A stretch of 64,000 nt of DNA from an uncultured Clostridia bacterium (GTDB lineage: Bacteria; Bacillota; Clostridia; Christensenellales; Borkfalkiaceae), in NCBI GenBank assembly GCA_947088135.1, contig CAMUFJ010000007.1, positions 5,837 to 69,836 of the forward strand, written 5' to 3'. The notes under the pieces were generated by a model. That model ran no database searches. It saw only the letters and a program-made list of their open reading frames with translations, and was not told the origin of the DNA. Shown here in pieces: positions 7,159-20,700 of this stretch (positions within the stretch are counted from its first letter, which is position 1; the number at the start of each line of letters is the position of its first letter). The position numbers and the translations under genes are program-made.

Positions 7159-8091
7159 TTAAGCGTTGGTAGTAACCGTTTTCCCGTGCGGGACTACGGC
7201 GGAGGCCAAGGACTCGCTTTTGCGGTCCTTACCCATAAAGAAGAGGGCGAGCGTGCCGGGGCCGACGTGAATCCCCGAGCAAAGGTCGTAATATTCTACG
7301 ATGACGTCGTTTGCGCCGTGCTCTTTTAAGATACGGGCGAGCTCCAAGGCGTCTTCCTCGCAGTCCGCATGGGCGATGGCGACCGTCTGCGTTTCGGGAC
7401 GGACGACGTATTTATCAAACGCTTCCACCAAAGAGGAGATCGCTTTCTTTCTCCCGCGCACCTTGCCGAAAGCGGAAATTTTAGCGGGCGTTCCGCCGTC
7501 TGCGCGCAACAGGGGTTTGATGTTGAGAAGGGTGCCTGCGATGGCGAGCGTACGGGAAATCCGTCCTCCCTTTCTTAAATATTTCAAATCGTCTACCGTG
7601 AGAAAACTGTTCATTTTATAAGCGTTGCGGTTGATCCACTCGGCGCAAGCCTCCGCGCTCTCGCCCATTGCGCGCAAATCTGCCGCTTTGAGTGCAAGCA
7701 GTCCCTCGCCCAACGAAGCGTTCGCGCTGTCGAGTACGAAAACTTTTTGCTTGGGGAAACGGCTTTCGAGCGTCTTCTTTGCGTTGAGAGCTTGATTGTA
7801 CGTCCCGCTGATGCCGGATGCAATGGTGATGAGAAGGGCGTCTTTTCCCGCTTCCAAAGTGGGGGTGAGGGCTTCTACGAAGCGCTCTTCCACAATGAGG
7901 GAAGTCTTCACGTCCGCGTTTTCCCGCATTTTATGATAGAATTCTTTTGCGAGCTCGGAAAAGTTTGCGTCTTCGGTGCAAGAAAACTCTTCGCCGTCGA
8001 TGGTGCAAATGTAGGGAATCACCCGAATATTGTCCCGCAGGTTGTCGGGGATGTTTGCCGACGAATCTACGAAAATATCAAAATCTGCCAT
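7159..8091 (-). CDS. DegV family fatty-acid-binding protein
   Basis: The 310-residue protein has the DegV signatures: N-terminal DSSANIP, the central SGISGTYNQA segment, and a C-terminal domain with KGGRIS. DegV/FakB proteins bind a single fatty acid; where a FakA kinase is present they present it for phosphorylation. No fakA lies nearby, so the partner and substrate are unknown. The start is supported by GGAGG before the ATG. A small hairpin (AAGCGA/TCGCTT) in the leader lies just 5' of the ribosome-binding site. It is convergent with sigF. Confidence 0.9.
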   Translation of the reverse strand: MADFDIFVDSSANIPDNLRDNIRVIPYICTIDGEEFSCTEDANFSELAKEFYHKMRENADVKTSLIVEERFVEALTPTLEAGKDALLITIASGISGTYNQALNAKKTLESRFPKQKVFVLDSANASLGEGLLALKAADLRAMGESAEACAEWINRNAYKMNSFLTVDDLKYLRKGGRISRTLAIAGTLLNIKPLLRADGGTPAKISAFGKVRGRKKAISSLVEAFDKYVVRPETQTVAIAHADCEEDALELARILKEHGANDVIVEYYDLCSGIHVGPGTLALFFMGKDRKSESLASAVVPHGKTVTTNA

Positions 8092-8566
8092 AATTGCCTC
8101 CTAAGCGACGTTACATCGCTTTTTTGTTTCGCTAATAGTTTACCACGGTTTCTTTTGAATTACACCCTATTTTTTGTTTTTTTTATTCTCCATGTAAATT
8201 TTTCGCTCTACGGAGGACGGAATGGATTCTACTCAAAGTTTTGGACTCTACTGTGGGTAGAATTGCTGTTATTTGCCTATTTCGGGCGATTTGCGCTCGG
8301 TGGGGGAGCGCGGCGAGCTGGCGGCGGTTTTTTCCGGCAGAAGAGGGCATATAAAAGCGTCCGTGCATTGTTTAGGGGGCGGGCGGAAGTACGGAAGCGC
8401 GGGGAGAGAAGCGCTTTGCATTTATGATGAATTGAAAAAAATGGGAAATACAACACTTTTGCAGGCATATTTTCCAAACAAGCGTCCGAATTTATTTCCA
8501 AAATACGCCGAAAATGCTTAAAAAAACGCGTTTTTCGTCCAAAAATGCAAAATGTGCCGAAAAACA
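8092..8566. other. Intergenic stretch without a supported gene
   Basis: Apart from the small hairpin at the degV leader (near 8102-8123), nothing convincing was seen. Short open frames here lack ribosome-binding sites and look like random low-complexity translation. The degV promoter on the minus strand must lie here but no clear -35/-10 pair was found. Confidence 0.5.
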
Positions 8567-8596
8567 GTTGCCAAAACCTACGCGTCTATATTATAA
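8567..8596 (+). promoter_or_regulatory. Promoter of the giant surface-protein gene
   Basis: -35 TTGCCA (8567-8572), 18-bp spacer, -10 TATAAT (8591-8596). Transcription from about 8603 would give a leader of roughly 170 bases. Confidence 0.65.
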
Positions 8597-8661
8597 TAAA
8601 GGCGCATTAATGTTTTAGTTTGCCAAACGACGGGCTTTTTTTGAATCAGCGAGTTTTTTGT

Positions 8662-8699
8662 TTCCCAACAAAAAAGGGAATCCGTGTGCCACGGATTCC
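8662..8699 (+). promoter_or_regulatory. Leader with alternative hairpins before the giant gene
   Basis: A perfect 10-bp stem, GGAATCCGTG (8677-8686) with CACGGATTCC (8690-8699), has a 3-base loop. The upstream TTCCC (8662-8666) can pair with GGGAA (8676-8680), which is mutually exclusive with that stem. This resembles an attenuator or another structured leader. No known riboswitch consensus was recognised. Confidence 0.35.
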
Positions 8700-8774
8700 A
8701 AAAAGCTTATCCGGACGGCTGAAAACGGGAGGGTTTTCCCTGCGAACGCAATTCATGCGGGAAAAGGGGAGCTT

Positions 8775-11700
8775 ATGCAAAAAGAAAAACTCAACAATCG
8801 GTACGGTGAAAAACCGGCGAGCGGGGGCTTCTTGCTTACGCTTTCCTCAAACCGCCTGCGCGGGCTACGCACGGCGGGTCTTTTCATGCTGTTTATTTGT
8901 TTGTTGTTGAGCTTCGTATTCGGGTTCGGCTTCCGACGTTCCGATTCGAAGCAACTGACGGCACACGCTGCCGAAGACTGGGGCGCTACCTGGAACGCGG
9001 CGATCACGGCGAGTTCTACGGACAATCCGCAGACGGTGAAACTTACCTCCGCTTGGGCAACCAATACGGGCACGACTTCGGGCAGCGGATTCAGCAGTAA
9101 CCGTCTTTACGTTCCTGCGGGAAAGAGCATCGTACTCAATCTCAACGGGCAGACGATCAACCGCGGGCTTACTTCCGCAAACAACTACGGCAGTGTGTTT
9201 TACGTATGCGGTACGCTTACCTTGCAGGGCAGCGGTTATGTCCGCGGCGGTTACATAAACGGCAGTTACAGCTCCGCCTACGGCGGAGGAATTCATATTG
9301 CAAGCGGCGGCGTCGTGAACATCGAGGGGCCTACGATCGGACCTAACACTTCGAGAGCGGCGAATACCGCGGCGGGCGTTTACGTTGCAAGCGGAGGTAC
9401 GCTGAATTTAAAGAGCGGAAATATCGGAAACAGCAGTAACGTGAACACCGCCACCAATTCCAACGCGGCGGGCGGCGTGTTCGTTGCTAGCGGCGGCGTC
9501 TTCAATATGACGGGCGGAGGTATCTACAACAACTCCGCTTCGGGCACTAAGAGCGGTGCGGGCGTTCGCGTCGTAAGCGGCGGTACGTTTCATATGACGG
9601 GCGGAAACATCCGCCGCAATACCGCTTCGGGTACGTACAGCGGTGCGGGCGTTTATCTCGACGGCACGATGAAGATGACGGGCGGTCAGATAGGCTATTA
9701 CAGTTCTCAATCGTCGTCTTACTATAACAACGCCACAAATTCTACGGGCGCGGGCGGTTTGTACTATGCCGAGAACGGTAAACTTTCCGTGGGCGGAAGC
9801 GGGAGCATTTACTACAATCTCACTTCGGGTTCTTATACGAAGGATATCGTATTTGCTTCGGCAACCTCTAAAATCAACGTAATTTCTCAGATTTCAAGCA
9901 CTTCGTACCGTTACGGCGTATACAAATCGGGAGCGGGCTCTTTTACTTCGGGCTGCGGAACGTACTGCACTTCTCCCGCCTCCGTTTTCGTCGTGCAAAA
10001 CAGCGGTACGTACAAGAGCATGACGTTAACGGATAACGGCGTAACGGAAGTCGCCCAAATCAATAAAACGAACGCCGCGGAAAACTGGTCTTACTTCGTA
10101 CAAAAGAGTATCGATACCAAAACGCAGCAGACGGTAACGCTTTCGGCGAACTGGACTGCGAGCAGCGGGAACTTGGGCACGGGGACGGGTTTCAGTAGCG
10201 GCAGGATTTACGTGCCCGCAGGCGCGGATATCGTGCTTAATCTGAACGGCTACACCGTGGATAGGGGACTCACGAGTGCGAATAGTTACGGTAACGTGTT
10301 TTACGTTGCGGGTTCTCTCACCATTAAGGGCACCGACGGCAGTTTTATCAAAGGCGGATATACCAACGCTTCCGGCAGCAATTCGCGCGGTGCGGCAATT
10401 ACCGTAAACGGCGGTACTTTGAATTTGCAGGGAGGCGTGATCGGTTCAAACCGTTTAACTTCGTACAGTTCGAGCACGAGCTACACCGGTTCGAGCGGCG
10501 TTTACGTTATAAACGGCACGTTTAACATGACGGGCGGTTACGTCGGCAAGGCTTCCTACGGGAATACTGCCGCGTCGGGCGTTTACAATGCAGGCGGCGT
10601 CTGCGTAGCAGACGGCGGTACGTTCAATCTGTCTGGCGGGTATATTCAGAACAACACCGCTTCCTATACTTCCAACGGCGGCGCCGTCAGCGTTTTAAGC
10701 GGCGGTAAGTTTAATATGACGGGGGGGTATATCCGCAACAACACTGCGTCGAATGCGACGAGTGCGGGCGGCGTATTTTTGGCGTCCTCCGCAACCGCGA
10801 CTTTTACGGGCGGACAAATCGGAAACAGTTCGAGTTATGCGAACAAGGGCACTTCCACAAACAGCGTGGGAGGGGTTTACGTTTCGAACGGCGCTTCGGT
10901 CAATTTGGGCGGAAGCGTCAGAATTACGGCAAACACGGGCGCTATCGCGTCGAATTTGTATTTCGCTTCGGCTATCGGCAAGGCAACGGTCGTGAGCGCA
11001 TTCAACAGCGCGAAGGTCGGTATCGTCAGAAACGGAAACGCCGACAACTATGCCGTGAGCGGGGATAGACGCAATTTCACGGTAGATTATTCCAAATACA
11101 ATACGGCGAGCCCTACGAGCTTTTTCACGGCGGACGCTGTGGCGGACGGGCTTGCCACGCATGAAATTTACCTTGCGGAAGACGAAGCTTCCCTGAAATG
11201 TCTGGTGGGGAGTGCGAACTGGTCGTATGCCGTCGCGCGCAGTATTTCGGACAAGAGCACGCAAACGGTCACGCTCGCTTCCGCCTGGAAGGGGGTAAGC
11301 GGTTCTTTGGGCTCGGGCACGGGTTTCAGCAACGGCAGAGCCTACGTGCCCGCAAACTCGAATATCGTGCTCAACCTCAACGGTTTTACGGTCAATCGCG
11401 GGCTTACCTCCACCAACAACTACGGAAGCGTGTTCTTCGTAGAAGGCACGCTCACCGTAAAGGGGAATTCGGCGAGCTATATTTCGGGCGGTTACACCAA
11501 CAACGCTTACGGCGCGGGCGTTCACATTTTGAGCGGCGGCGTCGTGAATTTGGAAGGCGGCGTTATTGCCAAAAATACGGCTACCGCTACGTTCAGCGGC
11601 GGCGGCGTGTACGTCGCGAGCGGAGCGACCTTCAACATGAAGGGCGGATACGTAGGAAGCGGTTCTTCCGCGTATAACACCGCCACGAACGCCAATTCGG

Positions 11701-14700
11701 CGGGCGGCGTGTTCGTTGCAAACGGCGGAACGTTCAATATGAACGGCACCGCTGCAACGCCTTATATCTATTACAACCGTGCGAACGGTGCGACGAGCGG
11801 CGCGGGCGTGTATCTTGCCGGAAGCGGCGCGGTCTTCAACATGGAGGCGGGTTATATCCGCTTTAATACCGCTGCGGGCGCGACGAGCGGCGGCGGGGTC
11901 TACCTCAACGGCACCATGAACATGACGGGCGGACAGATCGGGCGTTACGATAATACCGGTTACGGCAATACTGCGAGCAATACCGCGACGGGCGCGGGCG
12001 GTATCTATTATGCGGGCGGAAGCCTTTCCGTGGGCGGCGACGCGAGCGTTTACAACAACGTCAGCGGATCGTCTTACGGCAAGGACGTCGTATTCGCCAA
12101 GGAAACCCTGAAAATAAAATTTATCTCCGCCATGAAAAGCACGAGTTACCGTTTCGGTATTTATAAAACGGGCGTGGGCGCTTTTACAACGGATTTCGGC
12201 AAATTCAACAGCGAGAACTATTATGCGACCTACTTTGTCAATTACAATTCGTCCTATACCGTCGGGCGCGAAACGGTCAACTCGGTCGTAGAGGTTACGC
12301 TCGTCAGTACGGGCGGCGCGGAAAACTGGTCGCACGCCGTCCAGCGGAGTTTGGAAACCAAAGAACAGCAGACGGTTACGCTTACGCAGAATTGGAATGC
12401 CAATGCTTCCAGCTTCGGCACGGGAACGGGCTACGACGGCGGCAGGCTTTACGTGCCCGCAGGCGCGGATATCGTGCTCAGAATGGGCAGTTACAGCATC
12501 AACCGCGGGCTCACTTCCGCAAACAACTACGGAAGCGTGTTCTATGTGTGCGGTACGCTCACCATTCAAGGCAACAATACGTCCAATTATATCCGCGGCG
12601 GTTATGTAAACGGTTCGAACTCCACTGCCCGCGGCGGCGGCGCGCACGTTGCCAACGGCGGCGTATTAAACTTGCAGAGCGGTATTTTCGCGGGCAACAG
12701 CTCGACGGCGTCCTCTTACGGCGCGGGCGGCGTTTACGTTGCAAACGGCGGTACGTTCAATATGAGCGGCGGTTACGTCGGTTATAACAACACGACCAAT
12801 TCGAACATTACTCTTAGGGGATACAATTACAGCTCCGGAACCAAGGGCGCGGGCGGCGTTGTGGTCATGAACAACGGTAAGTTCAACATGACGGGCGGCT
12901 ATATCTACGGGAATACTGCGGGCGGCGCAACGAGCGGCGGCGGCGTGTTGCTGTACGAAGGCGCGACCATGACTTTGACGGCGGGCCGTATCGGCACAAG
13001 CTATGCAAACAGGGCGACCGGTACGGAGAGCGCGGGCGGCGTTTTCGTCATGAGCGGTGCGAATCTCATTCTCGGCGGCGGAGCTTGCTATATCAATAAC
13101 AACACGGGCGCAGTTGCTCCCAACCTGTATTTCGCTTCGCCTACGGGCTATGCGACGATCGTCGGCAGCTTGTCGGGTACGATCGGCGTTAAGAGAAGCG
13201 GCGATGCCGATAACTACGCCGTCGATCCGAGCAAACGAAATATCACAAAGGATTATTCCAAATTCAACTCGTCGCTGGGTTGTTTTAAGGCGGACGACAG
13301 CGCCTATCACGTTGTTCAACTGCGGGACGGCGAAGTGGTTTTACACTGCAAACGGAGCAGTGCGAATTGGTCGTATGCGGTCGCGCGCAGTCTTGCGGAT
13401 AAGAGCACGCAGACGGTCACGCTCGAAGAAAATTGGGTTGGAACGAGCGGAAGTCTGGCGGGCATATATTCGACGGGTTTCAGTCAAGGCAGAATGTATC
13501 TGCCTGCGGGCACGTCGGTGATCCTCAATTTGGGGAGCTATTCCATCAACCGCGGTTTAACAAGCGTAAACAACTACGGAAGCGTTATGTATATCTGCGG
13601 AACGCTTACCATAAACGGCGGTTCGGGTACGTACATACGGGGCGGTTACACCAACGGTTATTATTCGTCCACGTACGGCGGAGGCATTCACATAGCGAGC
13701 GGCGGGAACGTTACCATGAACGGGGGCGTTATCGGAAAGAATACGACGACGCACAGTTATGCGGGTGCGGGCGTTTACGTCGGGAGCGGCGCGGTATTCA
13801 ACTTAAAGAGCGGGTACGTCGGCGCTTCGGGCTATGCGAACACTGCTACGAATACATACAGCGCGGGCGGTGTTTACGTTGCGGACGGCGGCGTGTTCAA
13901 TATGTCGTCGAATAGCGCAAACGTCATTTACAACACGGCGTCTAACGCCAATTCGGGCGGCGGCATCTACGTTGCAAGCGGCGGAACGTTCAATATGACG
14001 GGCGGTTATATCCGCTACAATACCGCGTCGGGGGCGACGAGCGGCGGCGGCGTGTATTTGGCGGGCGTCATGAAAATGACGGGCGGAAACGTCGGGCGTT
14101 CCGGAAGTACGGGCTATGGGAATACGGCTTCGCAGGCTACGGGCGCAGGCGGTATTTACTATGCTTCGAGCGGCAATCTCTCCGTGGGGGGCGACGCGGT
14201 CGTTGCCAATAACATCACTTCGGGCAGTTACACGAAGGATATCGTGTTTGCTTCCGAGAAATCGAAAATCAACGTCGTAAGCAACCTCGGTTACAGTACT
14301 TCGAGCTCAAGCTACCGTTTCGGAATTTACAAGACGGGCGTAGGGGCGTTTACAAACGGTTTCGGAACTTACTCGAATAATACTTCTTACTATTCGCCTA
14401 CCTTTATTTCGCAGAACAGCGCCTACACGCTGGGTACGGTGAAGGTAAATAACGTGCTCGAAGTATCGTTCACGAGCATTAACGGAACGGAAAATTGGTC
14501 GGAAGCGGTGAAACAGAGCCTCGCCAACAACGGCGCGCAACAGACGGTGAAACTCACGAGGAATTGGGTTGCGACAAGCGGAAGTTTCGGTACGACTACC
14601 GGCTATGCAAACGGCAGAATTTACGTGCCCGCGGGCGCGAATATCGTGCTCAATCTCAACGGCTACTCGGTAAACAGAGGACTTACGAGCGCGACCAATT

Positions 14701-17700
14701 ACGGAAGCGTGTTCTACGTATGCGGTACGCTTACCATCGAGGGCGGCGGGACGAGCGGCGTCGTGAGGGGCGGTTATGCCAACGGCAACGCATCCTCTGC
14801 GCGCGGCGGCGGCGTTCACGTCGATACGGGCGGTATCTTCAACCTCAAAAGCGCAGTCGTCGGCGCGAATAAGAGCAACTGCACCTACGGCGGGAGCGGC
14901 GTATACGTTGCCAACGGCGCTACGTTCAATATGTCGGGCGGTTATATCGGCGGTTATACTACGTCCGTTGCAAACTATTCCTACGGAAAAAGCAGCGGTG
15001 CGGGCGTTTACGTCGGGAGCGGCGGCACGTTTAACATGACGGGCGGATACGTTCGCTACAACGTTTCTTCGGGAACGAAGAGCGGCGCGGGCATTTTCAT
15101 GAGCGGGATCGTGAAGATCACGAACGGGCAGATCGGTAACGGTTCGAGCTATGCAAACAAGGCGACCGGTACGGAGAGCGCGGGCGGTATTTACGTTACG
15201 AACGGGGCGACTTTGTCCTTGGGCGGAGGTTCCGTTGCCGTATACAATAACACCGGTACGCTTGCACCCAACGTCTATTTTGTAAACGCTACGGCAAAGG
15301 CGACCATTACGGGCGCGTTCAGCAGTACGAGCTATAAAATCGGCGTAAAGCGTGCGGGCTATGCGGATAATTACGCCGCCAACAACAGCAGTAATTTCAC
15401 AAGCGGATGGTCTGCAAGCAACTCGGGCAATCCCGTGAGCTATTTCGTTTGCGACGACACGGCTACCCACAAAATTATTCAGTCGTCGGACAAAGAGGGC
15501 GCGTTCGAGTGTACGGTGAACGGCGTAAATTGGGAGAACGCCGTCAAACAAAGCAAAGCGGACGGCAAGCAAAAAATCGTCAACTTAACGGGAAACTGGA
15601 CCGCAAGCGGGAGTTTCACTTCGATCATTTCAACCGCTGAAGGGTACAGCAACGGCAGACTTTACGTGCCCGTGAGGGCGGATATCGTGCTCAATCTCAA
15701 AGGGTTTACCTTGAACAGAGGGCTTTCGAGCGCGAACAACTACGGTAGCGTGTTCTACGTTGCGGGTACGCTCGTCATCGACGGAAACGGCAGTTCGAAC
15801 AGCATCGTAAGGGGAGGATATGCCAACGGCTATTACTCATCTACCCGCGGCGGCGGGATCCACGTTGCGAACGGCGGAAAAGTAACGCTTCAAAACAACG
15901 TGACGTTGCGCAACAACACGTCTTCGGGCAGTTACGGCGGAGGCGGCGTATACGTATCCGACGGCGGTTTGTTCACCTTGCGTTCGTCTTACATTCACTA
16001 TAACTATTCCACGAATACATACAGCGGCGCGGGCGTTAGCGTCATGGGCGGCGGTAAGTTTGTCATGGAAAGCGGATCTATTTACTATAATAGGGCTTCG
16101 GGCAATTACAGCGCGGGCGGCGTATTTATTGCGGACAAGGGAACTTTGGACATTACGGGCGGACTGATCGGACATTCCAGCAGTACGAGCTATGCTAACG
16201 TATCCACTGCCGCGACGGGCGCGGGCGGTGTTTACGTTGCAAGCGGCGGTATTCTCAACGCGGGCGGAACTGCGAACATCCGCAACAACGGCATCGGTTC
16301 TACCGTAACCTACAACACGAGGGACGTCTATCTTTTGAGCAATACGGCGAAGATAAACGTTATTTCCAGACATACGAATTCGAGCTATAAAATCGGCGTT
16401 TACCGTTCTGGCAACGGCGTGATCACCTCGGGCTACGGTAAGGCGGGAAATACCAATTCGCCTTCGACCTTCTACGTTTGCGAAAATACGACTTACACCA
16501 TGCTTTCCGAGGGCTCGGGCGAAACGCTCGAAGGGTCGTTGCTCAGCGGAAATAATGCGGAAAACTGGTCTTACGCCGTTCAGCAGAGCCTCAACAATAA
16601 TGGCGCGTTGCAAACGGTGACGCTTACCAAGAATTGGTCGGCTTCGGGCGGAAGCTTCGGCTCTGGCACGGGCTATGCGAGCGGCAGACTTTACGTTCCC
16701 GCGGGAGCGAATATTACTCTCAATCTCAACGGCTACTCGGTAGACAGGAGACTTACGAGCGCGAACAACTACGGCAGTGTGTTCTACGTTGCGGGTACGC
16801 TCACCATTCAGGGTACAAATTCGAGCTATATCCGCGGAGGCTATTCCAACAGCTATTATTCCTACACGCGCGGCGCGGGCATTCATATTTACGACAACGG
16901 CACCGTGAACATGGAAGGCGGGGCGATCGTTTCCAACCGCTCCACGGGCAGCTACGGCGCGGGCGGCGTATACGTTTCGAGCGGCGCGACCTTCAACATG
17001 AAGGGAGGCACGATCGGAGCGAGCGGGCTTGCCAACACCGTAAGCGGTTCTCGCAGCGGTGCGGGCGTGTTTGTTGCCAACGGCGGAAAATTCTTCATGT
17101 CGAACGAAAAGTCCACGAGCTACATTTACTACAATACGGCTTCGGGTACTTACAGTTCGGGCGGCGTTTACCTCGACGGCAACTCCGCGTTCGAAATGAC
17201 GGGCGGTTACATCGGTTATTCGTCCTCCGCCTATAATACGGCTACCGGCAATTACAGCGCGGGCGGCTTGTACAATAACGGCGGAACGTTTACCATGACG
17301 GGCGGTTCTTTCCGCAACAATCGCGTTACGGGCACGTACTCCGCGGGCGGCGTATACGTAAACAGCGGTACGTTCACCATGACGGCGGGGTATATCGGTT
17401 CGAGCAGTACGAGCTACGCGAACTACGCCACGAACAGCGCGGGCAACAGCGTAGGCGGGGTGTACGTAAACACGAACGGCAAGGTTTCCTTGGGCGGAAC
17501 GGCGTTTATCTGCAATAACCAAACGTATAACCGCTATACGGGAAATTTGTACTTCGTAAATCCGAATACGAGCGCAACCATCGTATCGTCTTTTGCGAGC
17601 GGTGCGCGCATCAATATTTACCGTACGGCGAACGTTACCACCAAGCCGGACGGCAGCGCCATGACGAACGGCTTTGTCGAAAAGAACGGTTCTGCGCTTT

Positions 17701-20700
17701 CCACGAGTTATTTCTATGCGGACGTTACGCTCGCTTCGGGCGCGGTCGATTACCGCATCATACACGAGAACAACGAGGCTTATCTTTACTATCTCGATCC
17801 CGTTACCAACTGGGAGATCGCGGTGAACACGAGTTCCGCGAGCGATCCCAAAACGGTGAAGCTGTTTGCAAACTGGAAGGCGGGAAGCAACACGAACTAC
17901 ACGACTGCGTTCAGCATGAACAGTAACGGTTCGTCCTATCCTTTCTATCAGGGTACGCTCAACGTGCCCACGGGCAGGAGCGTCGTTCTCGATTTGAACG
18001 GCTATACGCTCAGCCGTGAACTGACGGCGGCAAAGGCTCGCGCCAACGGTTACGTTTTGGGCGTGCGCGGCGGTACGCTGAAAATCATTGACAGCTCGAC
18101 GGGCAAGAGCGGTGTCATCAGGGGCGGAAGCTCCAACAGCGCGTCCGTCGGTAGCGGTATTTACGTCTATTCGGGTACGCTCACCTTAGAGGGCGGGCGC
18201 ATCATGGACAACTACGGTTCTTACGGCGTATATATCAATTCCTCGTCCGTGTTCAATTTGGGCGGAGATATCGGCGTATATAATAATAAGAACGCGAGCA
18301 ACAACCCCGCGAATATTTTCCTGAGCTTAGACAGCAATCTCATCAATATCGTGTCGCCGCTCACCTCCGAGCGGGAAATCGGCATCACGCGCACCGTGCC
18401 TTACGAATTTACGAAGGGTTGGGGCAAGTTCCACGATGAAACGGTAGACCCCGAATTGCATTTCTCTTCGGACGATCTGAATTTCCGTATCGGGCCTGCG
18501 GGGGCGGGAGAAACGACGGAAGTCGCGATTTTGGGAAACGACAATGCCTCGAATTGGCAATATGCCGTTACCACGAGTTTAAAAACGAAAAAGACTTACA
18601 CCGTACAGCTTACGGAAGATTGGTCGGCAGGCAAAAACAGCAGTTACGGAACGGCGTTCGGCATCAATACCACGGCGTACTATTACGGCGCGCTTTACGT
18701 GCCGTCGGGCGCAAGCGTCATTCTCGATCTCAACGGTTATACCGTAGATCGGAAACTGGCGACGGGGAACGTGTTCAACGTCGTCGGCAAGCTGGAAATC
18801 GTCGATCTTTCCGCCGAGAAAACGGGTACGATCAAGGGCGGAAGCAACGGCATTTACATTTATAACGGCGGAACGGTCGTGATGAATGCGGGTACGATAA
18901 GCGGAAACGCAAACTACGGCGTTCACGACTACAAAGGCACGTTTACCATGACGGGCGGAACGGTTGCCGACAACACGGGCGCAAGCGTTTACGTGGAGCG
19001 CAACGGCAGACTCAATCTTGGCGGGACGCCCGTTATCGACAACGGCACGGGCGGTAAAAACGTGGTTTTGGCGTACGAGTCCACCGTCATCGGGATCACC
19101 TCAAAATTTGAAGAGGGCGCAAAGGTGAGCTTGCTCAGAAAGGGCGTAGGTCAGCTCACAAGTAATTGGAGCAGATACAACGCGGGCGTTGATCCTTGGG
19201 AATATCTCACTTCGGAGAGCGACGTGTTCCTGCCCTCGACGGAGGAGATCTCGGGAAGCCTCGAAGCCTTCCTCATCAGTTACGACAACAACATCAACTG
19301 GCAGTATACGGTGTCGAGCAGTCTTTCGAGCAAGACGACGAAGAGTATGCAACTCTACGAGGATTGGACGGCTTCTTCGCACGACACTTACACGACGGCG
19401 TTCGGTACGACCTCCGCATACCTCAACGGCGCGCTCTACGTGCCGAAGGGCGCGAGCGTCGTGCTCGATCTGAGCGGGTTCGACTTGAACCGCGGTTTGA
19501 GCGAAGCGCGTGCAAACGGCTATATCATCTACGTGCAGGGCGAACTGAAAATCGTAGATTCCCGCGCGGCGGAAGAGGGCGAAGGCGCGCGCATTACGGG
19601 CGGGAAGAACAACAGCGGAAGCAGTGCGGGCGCGGTTTACATTGCCGCGGGCGGCGTGTTCACGCTTGCGGACGCGCAAATCATCTCCAACGAAGCAACT
19701 TCCGATTCGGCAAGCGCGGGCGCGGTATATACCGCGGGTACGTTCAACTTCACGAGCGGTACGATCACGGACAACGCAGGCGCAAATGCCGGCGGCGTGT
19801 ATGTCGCGGGTTCGGGCGCACTGAACATGGCGGACGGCACGTCGATCGTCGGAAACGCCGCAAACGGCTCGGCGGGCGGAGGTGCGGTTTACGCCGCGGG
19901 CGCGTTCGGCTTCAAGGGCGGAGAAATTTCCGCGAACACGGGTACGGCGGGCGGCGTTTACGTTGCGGGCGGCGGTAATCTCGCGTTCGAAAGCGGTAAG
20001 ATCGTCGGCAACAACGGAACTATCGCGGGCGGCGTTTACGTCTATAACAGCGCGTCGGCGAACTTCGCCATGTCGGGCGGAGAGATCGTACAAAACAGCG
20101 TTTCGGGCAATAAAACTGCGGGCGGCGTATATGCCGCGGGCGGTAAGGTCGTCGTTACGGGCGGGTTGATTTCGCGCAACCGCGCGGAGGACGGCGAGGA
20201 CACCGCGGGCGGCGTGTATATCGCGGGTGCGGGCAACGTTACGGTAACGGGCGGAGAGATCTCCGAAAACACGGGTACGAACGGCTTGCGCGCCGACGGC
20301 TCCGCCACGCTCAATCTGGGCGGGGTCGCGAAGATCAGAAACAACGCTTCCAAAGCGGGGAACAAGATCGATATTTACATGACCAGCGAAACGCGCGCGA
20401 TCAACATCGTTTCCAAATTCGAAGAAGGCGCGGAAATCGGAATTTGGAGAGATAAGGCGGGCTCGTTCACGAAGGGCTACGGCATTTACAACGGCGCGGA
20501 ATCGGGCGCGGTCGATCCCAACGGATTCTTCCGCTCCAACAAAGAAATTTACAATATCTTCCAAACGGAAGCGGCGGAGGGCGAGTCGATCGAGGTTGCG
20601 GCGGGAATTCCTGCGAATAGACCTTACGCAATCGGCGCGGACGACGAAACGGAAACCCCCGTGTATAACGGTTCGGAACAGCTTATCATCTCGGGCTACG

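Noticed and set aside
8273..8521. Short open frame upstream of the giant gene
   Set aside because: No start signal, no recognisable protein features, and it runs into the promoter region.
8600..8774. Known riboswitch in the giant-gene leader (c-di-GMP or similar)
   Set aside because: Hairpins are present but the conserved bases of c-di-GMP-I or other familiar classes could not be found.
8973..20620. CRISPR array or DNA satellite
   Set aside because: The repeats are in-frame protein repeats of variable length with no spacer structure or cas genes.
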